Below are positions 40,446-49,826 of a DNA stretch of 64,000 nucleotides, piece after piece (within the stretch, counting starts at the first letter, position 1; each line of letters opens with the position of its first letter). Position numbers and translations under genes: made by a program. This DNA is from Caballeronia sp. SEWSISQ10-4 2 (lineage in GTDB: Bacteria > Pseudomonadota > Gammaproteobacteria > Burkholderiales > Burkholderiaceae), in contig NZ_JALPRJ010000050.1 of the NCBI RefSeq assembly GCF_030464885.1, positions 1-64,000 of the forward strand, written 5' to 3'. The notes under the pieces were generated by a model. The model did not search any database and was not told the origin of the DNA. It saw only the letters and a list, made by a program, of their open reading frames with translations.

Positions 40446-41885
40446 ATGGAAGAGGCAAAGCATTTCATCGGCAACCAATGGGTGGCCGCAGCAAGCCACG
40501 AGACAATTCCCGTTCTTGATCCCTCCGACGGCCAGGTGTTCGCGCAACTCGCACGTGGCAACGCAGCCGATATCGATCGCGCCGTCCAGGCAGCGCGGCA
40601 CGCGTACGAGGGCCCGTGGGGCCACGCAAGCGCGGCGGACCGCGGACGCGTGCTGTTCAGGTTATCGATGATCATCGCTGCCCATCAGGACGAGCTAGCG
40701 CACCTCGAAGCACGCGATACCGGCAAACCCCTCAAGCAAGCCCACACCGATGCAGCCGGCATTGCCCGCTATTTCGAGTTCTACGCGGGCGCGGCCGACA
40801 AACTCCACGGCGAGACGCTGCCTTATCAAACCGGCTACACCGTGCTGACCATCCGCGAACCGCACGGCGTGACCGGGCATATCGTGCCGTGGAACTACCC
40901 GCTGCAAATCTTCGGCCGCAGCGTCGGCGCGGCGCTCGCGGCCGGCAACGCGTGCGTGGTCAAGCCGGCGGAGGACGCGTGTTTATCGATATTGCGCGTT
41001 GCCGAACTCGCCGCCGAAGCGGGCTTACCCGAAGGTGCGCTCAATATCGTCACAGGCTATGGCTACGAAGCAGGCGCTGCGCTCGCGCGGCATCCGGGCA
41101 TCGATCACATCTCGTTCACCGGATCGCCGGCAACGGGTTCAGCGGTGGTCAAGATGGCCGCCGATAACCACGTCCCCGTCACGCTGGAGCTCGGCGGCAA
41201 ATCGCCGCAGATCGTTTTCGCCGATGCCGACTTCGATGCCGCCCTGCCCGTGCTCGTCTCGGCGATCGTGCAGAACGCCGGGCAAACGTGCTCGGCGGGC
41301 AGCCGCGTGCTGATCGAGCGACCGGCTTATGAGCCCTTGCTCGAGCGGTTATCGCAGGCGTTCAGCGCGTTGAAGGTCGGCCCGAGCAAGCTCGATCTGG
41401 ACTGCGGCCCGCTCATCAGCGCGAAGCAGCAGCAACGCGTATGGGATTTTCTCTCCGATGCCCAACACGACGGCATCGCGATGGCGGCACACGGCGAAGT
41501 CGTTGCGGAAGCGCCGGAAGCGGGCTTCTATCAGGCGCCGACGCTCTTGCGCGATGTGCCACCGTCACACCGTCTGGCGCAAGAAGAGGTGTTCGGTCCG
41601 GTCCTTGCCGCCATGCCCTTCGATGACGAAGCCGAAGCGCTCAAGCTCGCCAACGGTACGGACTTTGGTCTTGTCGCCGGCATCTGGACACGCGACGGCA
41701 GCCGCATGATGCGCGTTGCCCGCAAGGTGCGCTCGGGTCAGGTGTTCATCAACAACTATGGCGCGGGCGGCGGCGTCGAACTGCCGTTCGGCGGCGTCAA
41801 ACACTCGGGCCACGGCCGCGAAAAAGGCTTCGAAGCGCTGTACGGGTTCACGGTGCTCAAGACCATCGCCATCAAGCATGGCTAA
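40446..41885 (+). CDS. NAD(P)-dependent aldehyde dehydrogenase
   Basis: A 479-residue ALDH-superfamily enzyme oxidising an aldehyde to the acid. The residues present are the catalytic Glu in LELGGKSPQIVFADADF and the nucleophile Cys in QNAGQTCSAGSRVLI. The cofactor-site motifs GVTGHIVPWNYPLQIFGRS, ACVVKPAEDACLS and DHISFTGSPATGSAVV are also present, as is the C-terminal EEVFGPVLAAMPFD. It most resembles betaine- or gamma-aminobutyraldehyde-type dehydrogenases, but the substrate cannot be named. It heads a three-gene operon with an SDR 13 bases behind and an MFS carrier, presumably importing and oxidising an alcohol or polyol. Confidence 0.93.
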   Translation: MEEAKHFIGNQWVAAASHETIPVLDPSDGQVFAQLARGNAADIDRAVQAARHAYEGPWGHASAADRGRVLFRLSMIIAAHQDELAHLEARDTGKPLKQAHTDAAGIARYFEFYAGAADKLHGETLPYQTGYTVLTIREPHGVTGHIVPWNYPLQIFGRSVGAALAAGNACVVKPAEDACLSILRVAELAAEAGLPEGALNIVTGYGYEAGAALARHPGIDHISFTGSPATGSAVVKMAADNHVPVTLELGGKSPQIVFADADFDAALPVLVSAIVQNAGQTCSAGSRVLIERPAYEPLLERLSQAFSALKVGPSKLDLDCGPLISAKQQQRVWDFLSDAQHDGIAMAAHGEVVAEAPEAGFYQAPTLLRDVPPSHRLAQEEVFGPVLAAMPFDDEAEALKLANGTDFGLVAGIWTRDGSRMMRVARKVRSGQVFINNYGAGGGVELPFGGVKHSGHGREKGFEALYGFTVLKTIAIKHG

Positions 41886-41898
41886 ACAGGGAGACGAC

Positions 41899-42657
41899 AT
41901 GAGACTGCAAGGCAAGACCGCGATTGTGACCGGCGGCGGATCGGGATTCGGCGAAGGAATCGCGAAGACATTTGCGCGCGAAGGCGCGAACGTCGTGGTG
42001 AACGATCTCAATGGCGCGGCGGCCGAGCGCGTGGCAAGCGAGATTGCCGTGAACGGCGGCAAGGCGATCGCGGTACCCGGCGATGTGACGAAGCAAGCCG
42101 ACTGGCAAACGCTTTTCGATGCCACCATCGAAGACTTCGGCAGTGTGCAGGTCGTGGTGAATAACGCGGGCACGACGCATCGGAACAAGCCGGTGATGGA
42201 AGTTAGCGAAGCGGAATTCGATCGCGTTTATGCGGTCAATGTGAAGAGCCTCTATTTCAGCGTGTCGCAATTCGTCCCCTACTTTCGCAAGGTCGGCGGG
42301 GGTTCATTCATCAATATTGCATCGACGGCAGGGGTGCGGCCGCGGCCTGGTTTGATCTGGTACAACGGCAGCAAGGCGGCGGTGATTATCGCGAGCAAGG
42401 CGCTGGCCGTCGAGCTTGGGCCGGACCGGATTCGCGTCAATTGCATCAATCCGGTGATGGGTGAAACGGGTTTGCTGTCCGAGTTCATGGGCATGGAAGA
42501 CACGCCCGCGAACCGGCAGAAATTCCTGGCGACCATTCCGCTTGGACGGCTTTCGACGCCGCAGGACATCGCGAACGCAGCGCTCTATCTCGCCTCCGAT
42601 GAAGCCGAGTTCATCACAGGCGTAGCGTTGGAAGTGGATGGCGGACGCTGCGTTTGA
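41899..42657 (+). CDS. SDR-family oxidoreductase
   Basis: A 252-residue classical SDR. It has the cofactor loop TGGGSGFGEGIAKTF near residue 12 and an NDLNGAAAERVASEI adenosine-binding Asp that favours NAD+. It also has NNAGTTHRNKP, the catalytic Ser in FINIASTAGVRPRPG and the Tyr-Lys pair in WYNGSKAAVIIASKALA. Together with the aldehyde dehydrogenase it would convert an alcohol to the acid in two steps. ATG at 41899 has CAGGGAGAC upstream; the long frame from 41716 lies within the preceding gene. The substrate is unknown. Confidence 0.92.
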   Translation: MRLQGKTAIVTGGGSGFGEGIAKTFAREGANVVVNDLNGAAAERVASEIAVNGGKAIAVPGDVTKQADWQTLFDATIEDFGSVQVVVNNAGTTHRNKPVMEVSEAEFDRVYAVNVKSLYFSVSQFVPYFRKVGGGSFINIASTAGVRPRPGLIWYNGSKAAVIIASKALAVELGPDRIRVNCINPVMGETGLLSEFMGMEDTPANRQKFLATIPLGRLSTPQDIANAALYLASDEAEFITGVALEVDGGRCV

Positions 42658-42848
42658 TGGCTTTCGTATCGCGCTGACCGGCCCTTGGAAGCTCGCGTTT
42701 TCAAGGGTGTGGGAAAGCATCCGATGCTTGCCACGGGATGCCAATCATCGGTGTTTTCCCCATGGGAAACAGACGCTTGAGCCTCATGGTCAGCGACTAA
42801 AATCGACAGCACGTTTTTCCATCGATTAAAAAAATTCAGGAGACAACA

Positions 42849-44168
42849 ATGGCCAGTACTACGGGTGAACTGCATCGACCGGGCGCGGGCGCACCGCCCT
42901 CGGAGTTCGAAACGGCGACGTATAAGAAGGTCGCATGGCGGCTCTCGCCGTTGCTTCTGATCTGCTATGTGGTGGCGTATCTGGATCGCGTGAACGTGGG
43001 CTTCGCGAAGCTGCAGATGTCGGCCGATCTGGGCTTGAGTGATGCGGTCTACGGCTTCGGCGCGGGTATTTTTTTCTTCGGCTATTTCATCTTCGAGATT
43101 CCCAGCAACGTCATCTTGCATAAGGTGGGCGCGCGCGTGTGGATCGCGCGGATCATGATCACGTGGGGCATCATCTCGGCGCTCACGATGTTCATCACCA
43201 CGCCGACGATGTTCTATGTGATGCGCTTCATGCTCGGGGTGGCGGAAGCGGGATTTTTCCCCGGCATCATTTTGTATCTCACGTATTGGTTTCCGGCGGA
43301 ACGGCGCGGCCGCATGACGACGTTGTTCATGACCGCGATTGCTTTGTCTGGGTTGATCGGCGGACCGGTATCGGGCTGGATCATGAAGAACTTCGATGGC
43401 GTGAACGGCTGGCACTCGTGGCAATGGCTGTTCTTGCTTGAGGGCATTCCATCGATAGTCGTAGGGATTGTCGTGTTCCTGGTGATGGACGATCGCATTG
43501 CGAAAGCGAAGTGGCTCACGGCCGAAGAGCGGGAGCTGCTGGAGCGCAATATCGCGAAGGACAATGTCGAAAAGGTGGATATGCCGGTGCTTCAGGTACT
43601 GAAGAACGGCCGGGTCTGGTTGATGAGCCTGACGTATTTCTCCTTCGTGATGGGACTTTATGGTGTGAGCTTCTGGCTGCCGACGATCATCAAGGCGACA
43701 GGGGTAACGGACGCGCTGAACATCGGTTTGCTGTCCGCGATTCCGTTTGGAGCAGCGGTGATTGGCATGTTGCTGGTTGCGCGCAGTGCCGATAAAAGAG
43801 GCGAACGGCGGTGGCATATCGCTGTGCCGGCGGCGGTGGGAGCGTTGGGGCTCGTGTTGTCGGTGGTGTGGTCGACGAATACGCCTTTGGCGATGCTCGG
43901 GCTCACCTTGGCGACGATGGGCATCCTCACGACGCTACCGCTATTCTGGAGTTTGCCGACGGCGTTTCTCGCCGGAACAGGCGCCGCTGCTGGGATCGCG
44001 ATGATCAACTCGCTGGGAAATCTGGCGGGGTTTTTGAGTCCGTATCTGGTCGGATGGCTCAAGCAAGTGACGGCATCGAATGCGAGCGGCATGTATATGC
44101 TCGCCGCGTTCATGGTGCTGGGCGGGTTGCTGGCGTTGAGCGTGCCGAAGCGGATGGTCAATAGCTAA
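42849..44168 (+). CDS. MFS transporter, anion:cation symporter type
   Basis: A 439-residue inner-membrane carrier with twelve helices in two halves. Features are LICYVVAYLDRVNVGFAKLQ (with the DRVNVGFA motif of the ACS branch), YGFGAGIFFFGYFIFEIPSN, GVAEAGFFPGIILYLTYWFP, AERRGRMTTLFMTAIALSGL and a second-half SADKRGERRWH loop. The ACS branch imports organic anions such as hydroxyphenylacetate, phthalate or sugar acids. The operon partners (ALDH, SDR) suggest uptake of the compound they oxidise. A hairpin at 44190-44213 follows the stop. Confidence 0.9.
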   Translation: MASTTGELHRPGAGAPPSEFETATYKKVAWRLSPLLLICYVVAYLDRVNVGFAKLQMSADLGLSDAVYGFGAGIFFFGYFIFEIPSNVILHKVGARVWIARIMITWGIISALTMFITTPTMFYVMRFMLGVAEAGFFPGIILYLTYWFPAERRGRMTTLFMTAIALSGLIGGPVSGWIMKNFDGVNGWHSWQWLFLLEGIPSIVVGIVVFLVMDDRIAKAKWLTAEERELLERNIAKDNVEKVDMPVLQVLKNGRVWLMSLTYFSFVMGLYGVSFWLPTIIKATGVTDALNIGLLSAIPFGAAVIGMLLVARSADKRGERRWHIAVPAAVGALGLVLSVVWSTNTPLAMLGLTLATMGILTTLPLFWSLPTAFLAGTGAAAGIAMINSLGNLAGFLSPYLVGWLKQVTASNASGMYMLAAFMVLGGLLALSVPKRMVNS

Positions 44169-44189
44169 GCACGCTTGCAGATGGTTGAA

Positions 44190-44213
44190 CACCGAACGCA
44201 CTCACGTTCGGTG
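44190..44213 (+). terminator. Hairpin after the MFS gene, possible terminator
   Basis: CACCGAACG (44190-44198) pairs with CGTTCGGTG (44205-44213) around a 6-base loop. There is no T-run behind it, so termination is weak or Rho-assisted, or the hairpin merely protects the transcript. Confidence 0.45.
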
Positions 44214-44459
44214 CGCCCCACGCCACCGAACAATTAATTACTAATTACTCAACGCCTGGCTGTTATCTGGTCGACAGCGTTTATGCCGGGCTTTAAATCT
44301 CCAAGTAAACGCATTAACGAATCAAGGCACTCGCGCAGATACCGTTAATCCGGATTTAACGGCGAAATTCGCTAGAAGCGACACACAGTACGGTCGCAAC
44401 CACTACCCACGCTCCACCCCCACGCCTGACGCACCGCCAAAAGGCGCTCCACGCGTCTT

Positions 44460-44476
44460 CGCACCAAGTAAGTGCA
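44460..44476. promoter_or_regulatory. NtrC-like binding site upstream of urtA
   Basis: CGCACC-AAGTA-AGTGCA matches the NtrC consensus TGCACC-N5-GGTGCA at 10 of 12 half-site positions. Its centre is about 87 bases before the -24 element at 44555. A second copy with the same spacing lies before the amino acid transporter (51467-51483), strengthening the call. Confidence 0.65.
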
Positions 44477-44552
44477 TCGCCGCTAGCCCCTACATTCCGC
44501 CTGTCGCCTTTTCCCTGCGTCAAACCCGCTAACCGTCAGCACAATCAACTCA

Positions 44553-44569
44553 TTGGCATACCCCTTGCA
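44553..44569 (+). promoter_or_regulatory. Sigma-54 (RpoN) promoter of the urtABCDE operon
   Basis: TTGGCATACCCCTTGCA carries the -24 GG (44555-44556) and -12 GC (44567-44568) exactly 10 bases apart and matches the TTGGCAC-N5-TTGCA consensus well. The predicted start, near 44581, gives a leader of about 75 bases before urtA. Nitrogen-limitation control follows by inference. Confidence 0.75.
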
Positions 44570-44655
44570 GTGTGTTTCTGGCTGACCTCTCCGTCAGCTC
44601 GATAAAAATCCACCAGACACCGCTTTAAAACAAACAATCGGCAAGGGGAAACACA

Positions 44656-45957
44656 ATGAAACGACGCAGTCTCCTGAAGTTCGGCTCCATGTCGGGCGCG
44701 CTCGCGATTGCGGGCCAATTGCCCCTATCGAAGGCACAAGCCGCCGATACCGGGCCGATCAAGGTCGGCATTCTCCATTCGCTCTCCGGCACGATGGCGA
44801 TTTCGGAAACATCGCTGAAAGACACTGCGCTGATGACCATCGCCCAGATCAATGCGAGCGGCGGTGTGCTCGGCCGCAAGCTCGAACCGGTGGTCGTCGA
44901 CCCCGCATCGAACTGGCCGCTGTTCGCCGAAAAAGCCCGTCAACTGATCTCGCAAGACAAAGTGGCGGTGACGTTCGGCTGCTGGACCTCGGTTTCGCGT
45001 AAATCGGTGCTGCCGGTGTTCGAGGAACTCAACGGCCTGCTCTTCTACCCGGTGCAGTACGAAGGCGAGGAGATGTCGAAGAACGTGTTCTACACGGGCG
45101 CAGCGCCGAACCAGCAAGCCATTCCGGCCACCGAATACCTGATGAGCAAGGAAGGCGGCGGCGCGAAGCGCTACTTCCTGCTCGGCACGGACTACGTTTA
45201 TCCGCGCACGACGAACAAGATTCTGCGGTCGTTCCTGCATTCCAAGGGCGTGAAGGACGACGACATTCAAGAGGTCTACACGCCGTTCGGCCACGCGGAC
45301 TATCAGACGATCGTGGCGAACATCAAGACGTTCTCGCAAGGCGGCAAGACCTGCGTGATCTCGACGGTGAACGGCGACTCGAACGTGCCGTTCTATAAAG
45401 AACTCGGCAATCAAGGCCTGAAGGCCACCGATGTGCCGGTCGTCGCGTTCTCGGTGGGCGAAGAGGAACTGCGCGGTATCGATACAAAGCCGCTGGTCGG
45501 CAATCTGGCCGCGTGGAACTACTTCGAGTCGCTCAAGAACCCGGAGAACACGAAGTTCAAGGCGATGTTCGCCGACTGGGTGAAGAAGAACAACCTGCCC
45601 GGCGGCGACAAGCGCGTGACGAACGATCCGATGGAAGCGACTTTCGTCGGCATCCATATGTGGAAGCAGGCGGCTGAAAAAGCGAAAAGCATCGATGTCG
45701 ATAAAGTGCGCGTGGCAATGATCGGCCAGAAGTTCGCGGCACCCTCGGGCTTCACGCTTGAGATGGACGGCAATCACCATCTGCACAAGCCGGTGATGAT
45801 CGGTGAAGTGCGTGCGGACGGCCAGTTCAACGTCGTGTGGCGCACCAAGACCGCCATCCGCGCGCAACCGTGGAGCCCGTACATTCCGGGAAACGAGGGC
45901 AAGCCGGACGTGGTCAGTTCGATTCCGGATTTCCTGCGCCGCCGTCGCGTTGCTTAA
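44656..45957 (+). CDS. urtA: Urea ABC transporter, periplasmic substrate-binding protein
   Basis: A 433-residue UrtA. A twin-arginine leader (MKRRSLLKFGSMSGALAIAG) ends near ADT, so the protein may leave the cell folded through Tat. The mature part shows the family strings IKVGILHSLSGTMAISETSL, VTFGCWTSVSRKSVLPVFEE, LFYPVQYEGEEMSKNVFYTG, KRYFLLGTDYVYPRTTNKIL and VGEEELRGIDTKPLVGNLAA. It captures urea for the UrtBC/DE importer. AAGGGG precedes the ATG. It heads a five-gene operon behind a sigma-54 promoter and NtrC-like site. A hairpin behind it may set its higher expression. Confidence 0.97.
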   Translation: MKRRSLLKFGSMSGALAIAGQLPLSKAQAADTGPIKVGILHSLSGTMAISETSLKDTALMTIAQINASGGVLGRKLEPVVVDPASNWPLFAEKARQLISQDKVAVTFGCWTSVSRKSVLPVFEELNGLLFYPVQYEGEEMSKNVFYTGAAPNQQAIPATEYLMSKEGGGAKRYFLLGTDYVYPRTTNKILRSFLHSKGVKDDDIQEVYTPFGHADYQTIVANIKTFSQGGKTCVISTVNGDSNVPFYKELGNQGLKATDVPVVAFSVGEEELRGIDTKPLVGNLAAWNYFESLKNPENTKFKAMFADWVKKNNLPGGDKRVTNDPMEATFVGIHMWKQAAEKAKSIDVDKVRVAMIGQKFAAPSGFTLEMDGNHHLHKPVMIGEVRADGQFNVVWRTKTAIRAQPWSPYIPGNEGKPDVVSSIPDFLRRRRVA

Positions 45958-45999
45958 GTCTCGGTATTAAGCCTCAACAAGTACGAACGTTGAAACATC

Positions 46000-46040
46000 G
46001 GACCGCCGCGCTCGAAGCACAAAAACAAGAGCGGCGGTCC
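46000..46040 (+). other. Intercistronic hairpin between urtA and urtB
   Basis: GGACCGCCGCGCTC (46000-46013) pairs with GAGCGGCGGTCC (46029-46040) apart from a 2-base bulge, with a 15-base A-rich loop. No T-run follows. Such hairpins commonly stabilise the binding-protein message against decay and partly stop readthrough to the permease. Confidence 0.6.
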
Positions 46041-46114
46041 GTACGAGTCCGGGCGGCACGCAACATGCAACACACCGCGCCGCGCCGTACTCCGCTCTAC
46101 CTGACAGGCCATTC

Positions 46115-47734
46115 ATGACTGATTCGATTCTTCGCTTCGCTCGCCGTGGCCTCTGCGCAATCCTGATTGCCTGCATGCCGCTCGCCGCGCTCGCCGCCCT
46201 TTCGGCCGACGATCTCGCCCCCCTCGCCGCCGACGACTTCGACACCAAATCCGCTGCCATCGACAAGCTGATCGCCAACGCCGATGCGCCCTCGATCGCC
46301 GTGCTGAACGCGCTCGCCGACGGTTCGCTCGTCGCGACCGATGCCGGCAAGGTCCTGATCCAGACCGACGATGGCAACAAGGACCCGCTGACCAACAAGA
46401 CCGTGGAGGCGCCCGATGCGCAGCCGGTCACATTAAACAATCTGCTGCGCTCGAAGGTATCGGGCGCGGTGTCGGGGTTGCAACTGGCGTCGCCGGATAT
46501 TGAAAAGCGCCGCGCGGCCATCGATGAATTGCTGAAGAACGCCGACCCGTCGATCAAACCTCTGGTCGATAAAGCCCGCGCGAAGGAGACCGACCCGACG
46601 CTCAAGAAGCGCCTCGATACGCTCTGGGCGACAACCGCCCTGCACGATACCGATGCCAACAAGCGCCTTGAAGCCGTGCAACTGGTCGCCGCGCGTCACG
46701 ACCTGGATATGAACGAACTCTTGCGGCCGATCGTCGTGAAAAACGCCGACGGCACCTTCGCCGAACCCGATGCGCGTGTTCGTGCGGCAGCACAAGCAGG
46801 TATTGAAGAGCTGGATTCCATTCAGCGACGCGGGCAAATCGTCGGCACGATCTTCGCGGGCTTGTCGCTTGGCAGCGTGCTGTTGCTCGCGGCGCTCGGT
46901 CTTGCGATCACGTACGGTTTGATCGGCGTGATCAACATGGCGCATGGCGAATTCCTGATGATCGGCGCGTACGCCACGTATGTAGTGCAGAACCTCGTCC
47001 AGCACTACGCGCCCGGCGCGTTCAACTGGTATCCGCTGTTCGCCGTGCCGGTGTCGTTCGCGGCGGCGGCTGTGGTGGGCATCGTGCTGGAACGGCTGGT
47101 GTTGAAACATCTCTACGGCCGCCCGCTTGAAACGTTGCTGACCACATTCGGCATCAGCCTGATCCTGATTCAAGCGACGCGAACCATCTTCGGCGCGCAG
47201 AACGTGCAGGTGACGAATCCATCGTGGATGAGCGGCGGCGTGTCCGTCATGCAAAACCTGATCCTGCCGTACAACCGGCTGACCATTCTTGGCTTCTCGC
47301 TGGTCGTCGTGTTGCTTGCGTGGGTCGTGTTGACCAAGACACGCCTCGGCCTGTTCGTGCGCGCCGTGACCCAGAACCGCCGCATGGCGGCGTGCGTCGG
47401 TGTGAAGACCGCACGTGTGGATTCGTATGCGTTTGCGTTCGGCGCGGGTATCGCCGGACTCGGCGGCTGCGCGCTGTCGCAGATCGGCAATATCGGGCCG
47501 GATCTGGGGCAGAGCTACATCATCGATTCATTCATGACGGTCGTGCTCGGCGGCGTCGGGCAACTGGCGGGGACGGTTATCGGCGGCTTCGGATTGGGGT
47601 TGGTGAGCAAGACGATCGAGCCCTTCTGGGGCGCGGTGCTCGCGAAGATCGCAGTGCTCGTGCTGATCGTGTTGTTCATCCAGAAACGTCCTCAGGGCAT
47701 GTTCGCCCTGAAGGGCCGCAGCGCGGAGGTTTGA
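46115..47734 (+). CDS. urtB: Urea ABC transporter, permease UrtB
   Basis: A 539-residue LivH-type inner-membrane permease with the extra N-terminal periplasmic domain usual in UrtB. It has a signal helix (LCAILIACMPLAALAALS), then about 200 soluble helical residues with repeated KSAAIDKLIANADAPSIAVL-like stretches. From about residue 245 (GTIFAGLSLGSVLLLAALGL) come the eight-helix permease, ITYGLIGVINMAHGEFLMIG, and TVVLGGVGQLAGTVIGGFGL near the end. It forms the urea channel with UrtC. UrtC follows after one base. Confidence 0.95.
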   Translation: MTDSILRFARRGLCAILIACMPLAALAALSADDLAPLAADDFDTKSAAIDKLIANADAPSIAVLNALADGSLVATDAGKVLIQTDDGNKDPLTNKTVEAPDAQPVTLNNLLRSKVSGAVSGLQLASPDIEKRRAAIDELLKNADPSIKPLVDKARAKETDPTLKKRLDTLWATTALHDTDANKRLEAVQLVAARHDLDMNELLRPIVVKNADGTFAEPDARVRAAAQAGIEELDSIQRRGQIVGTIFAGLSLGSVLLLAALGLAITYGLIGVINMAHGEFLMIGAYATYVVQNLVQHYAPGAFNWYPLFAVPVSFAAAAVVGIVLERLVLKHLYGRPLETLLTTFGISLILIQATRTIFGAQNVQVTNPSWMSGGVSVMQNLILPYNRLTILGFSLVVVLLAWVVLTKTRLGLFVRAVTQNRRMAACVGVKTARVDSYAFAFGAGIAGLGGCALSQIGNIGPDLGQSYIIDSFMTVVLGGVGQLAGTVIGGFGLGLVSKTIEPFWGAVLAKIAVLVLIVLFIQKRPQGMFALKGRSAEV

Positions 47735-47735
47735 G

Positions 47736-48926
47736 ATGAATACACCCAACGTCTCCGCGAATCTCGACGTCTCGCCACAGCCCGACGAGCAAGCCAAGCG
47801 CGAAGGTTTTGCGTTGGGCCTGCCGCCGCGCGCGGCGCTGCTTCCCCGCAGCGGCTGGATTGCGCTGATCGCGTTCATCATCGCGATGGGCATCTGTGTG
47901 CCGATCGCCGCGCTCGTGCTGCCGGAGTCGAGCACGTTCCACCTCTCCGCCTATTCGATGACGCTCGTCGGCAAGCTGATGTGCTATGCCATCGGCGCGT
48001 TGGCGCTCGATCTCGTCTGGGGCTATTGCGGTATTTTGAGTCTCGGCCACGCGCTGTTTTTTGCCCTCGGCGGATATGCGATGGGCATGTACCTGATGCG
48101 CTCCATCGGTCGTGAAGGCAACTATCAAAGCGACCTCCCCGACTTCATGGTCTTCCTCGACTGGCACAAGCTGCCGTGGTATTGGCAAGGCACTGAACAT
48201 CTCTGGTACGCGCTGCTGCTGGTGATCCTGGTGCCGGGAATTCTGGCCTGGGTCTTCGGCTTCTTCACCTTCCGCTCGCGTGTGAAAGGCGTGTATCTGT
48301 CGATCATCACGCAAGCCATGACCTTCGCCGCGATGCTGCTGTTCTATCGCAACGAAACGGGCTTCGGCGGGAACAACGGCTTTACAGACTTCAAGCGCAT
48401 CGCGGGCTTCCCGATCACGTCGGCGAGTACGCGCACCGTGTTGTTCCTCATGACCCTCGGCGTGCTGATCCTTGCGTTTATCGCGGCACGGGCGATTGTC
48501 ACGTCGAAGCTCGGGCGAGTCGTGACCGGTGTGCGAGACGGTGAAGCGCGGCTGATGTTCCTGGGCTATAGCCCTCTCTCATACAAGCTGTTCATCTGGA
48601 CTGTTTCTGCCGTGTTGTGCGGCATCGCCGGCGCGTTATACGTGCCGCAGGTCGGCATCATCAACCCGAATGAAATGTCGCCGGGCAACTCGATCGAAAT
48701 GGCGATCTGGGTCGCCGTCGGTGGTCGAGGGACGCTTATCGGGCCGATTATCGGCGCGTTCGCGGTGAACGGCGCGAAGAGCTTCTTCACGGCGAACTTC
48801 CCTGAATACTGGCTGTTCTTTCTGGGCCTGATCTTCACGCTCGTGCCCTTGTTGCTGCCGAGCGGAATCATGGGTCTCATCGATATCGCGCTGCGCAAGA
48901 AGAAAGCGGGAGGACATTCACATTGA
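47736..48926 (+). CDS. urtC: Urea ABC transporter, permease UrtC
   Basis: A 396-residue LivM-type inner-membrane permease. A cytoplasmic leader (SPQPDEQAKREGFALGLPPR) precedes helices such as SGWIALIAFIIAMGICVPIA and LVWGYCGILSLGHALFFALG. The conserved EAA-like loop region reads VVTGVRDGEARLMFLGYSPL, with WVAVGGRGTLIGPIIGAFAV after it. With UrtB it forms the translocation path for urea. Its TGA overlaps the TTG of urtD, giving coupling. Confidence 0.95.
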   Translation: MNTPNVSANLDVSPQPDEQAKREGFALGLPPRAALLPRSGWIALIAFIIAMGICVPIAALVLPESSTFHLSAYSMTLVGKLMCYAIGALALDLVWGYCGILSLGHALFFALGGYAMGMYLMRSIGREGNYQSDLPDFMVFLDWHKLPWYWQGTEHLWYALLLVILVPGILAWVFGFFTFRSRVKGVYLSIITQAMTFAAMLLFYRNETGFGGNNGFTDFKRIAGFPITSASTRTVLFLMTLGVLILAFIAARAIVTSKLGRVVTGVRDGEARLMFLGYSPLSYKLFIWTVSAVLCGIAGALYVPQVGIINPNEMSPGNSIEMAIWVAVGGRGTLIGPIIGAFAVNGAKSFFTANFPEYWLFFLGLIFTLVPLLLPSGIMGLIDIALRKKKAGGHSH

Positions 48927-49813
48927 CCACTTTATCGATCCCATTAGCTAACGCATACAACGCATTGATCGTAGACCTGCCGCCGCTGCCGGAACTCAAC
49001 GAGCGCAATCAAAACGGCATCACGGGCCTCGGCCACGTGCTGGACCCCGGCGCTATCGATGTCTCCCACGGCACGATCCTGTATCTCGAAGACGTGACCG
49101 TGAGCTTCGATGGTTTCCGCGCGCTGAACAAGCTGACGCTGTCTATCGATGTCGGCGAACTGCGCTGCGTGATCGGTCCGAACGGCGCGGGCAAGACCAC
49201 GATGATGGACGTCATCACCGGCAAGACGCGTCCGGATTCGGGCAAGGTTTTTCTCGGCCAGACCTTTGATCTCACACGTATGTCGGAGCCGGTAATCGCG
49301 CGCACGGGCATTGGGCGCAAGTTCCAGAAGCCGACCGTGTTCGAGAATCATCCGGTGTGGGAAAACCTCGAACTCGCGATGAAAACGAACAAGGGCTGGC
49401 TCGCCTCGCTCAGATCGAAGCTGGATCGCGAGGCGCAGGCGCGCATCGAAGAGACGCTCGAGCTGATCCATCTCGAAGCCGATGCCACGCGTTTCGCCGG
49501 CGAGTTGTCGCACGGTCAGAAGCAGCGGCTGGAGATCGGCATGTTGCTGATGCAGCAGCCGGCGCTCCTTTTACTCGATGAACCCGCCGCTGGCATGACG
49601 GACCACGAAACCATGCAGTTGGCGGAGTTGCTGAACAAGCTGCGCGGCACGTGTTCGATGATGGTCGTCGAACACGACATGGAATTCGTCGCGGCGCTTT
49701 CGGGCGACACCGGACGCGTAACGGTAATGGCCGAAGGCAGCGTGCTCGCGCACGGCACGCTCGACGAAGTGAAGCGCAACGAGAAGGTGATCGAGTCGTA
49801 CCTTGGCCGATAA
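48923..49813 (+). CDS. urtD: Urea ABC transporter, ATP-binding protein UrtD
   Basis: A 296-residue LivG-type ATPase. Walker A is GPNGAGKTTMMDVITGKTRP, the signature is FAGELSHGQKQRLEIGMLLM and Walker B is PALLLLDEPAAGMTDHE. The H-loop follows in MVVEHDME. About 45 residues precede the ABC domain, more than in most homologues. The start is TTG at 48923, overlapping the urtC stop by TTGA, with GGGAGG upstream; an internal start is possible, but no internal ATG is placed better. With UrtE it powers urea import. Confidence 0.95.
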   Translation: MTTLSIPLANAYNALIVDLPPLPELNERNQNGITGLGHVLDPGAIDVSHGTILYLEDVTVSFDGFRALNKLTLSIDVGELRCVIGPNGAGKTTMMDVITGKTRPDSGKVFLGQTFDLTRMSEPVIARTGIGRKFQKPTVFENHPVWENLELAMKTNKGWLASLRSKLDREAQARIEETLELIHLEADATRFAGELSHGQKQRLEIGMLLMQQPALLLLDEPAAGMTDHETMQLAELLNKLRGTCSMMVVEHDMEFVAALSGDTGRVTVMAEGSVLAHGTLDEVKRNEKVIESYLGR

Positions 49814-49826
49814 AGGAATTCCAGAA

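Larger units (their letters stand above)
44169..44655. other. Regulatory region upstream of urtA
   Basis: This 487-base gap holds, in order, the hairpin behind the MFS gene, an NtrC-like site (44460-44476) and a sigma-54 promoter (44553-44569). The leader of urtA carries an AAGGGG ribosome site. No conserved ORF is seen. Confidence 0.6.

Noticed and set aside
42585..43817. 410-residue open frame on the minus strand
   Set aside because: It lies opposite an MFS gene with clear family motifs. Its Arg/His-rich composition is typical of a shadow frame in GC-rich DNA.
44725..45867. 380-residue open frame opposite urtA
   Set aside because: It is the antisense of a well-supported gene, with His/Arg-rich low-complexity content and no family motif.
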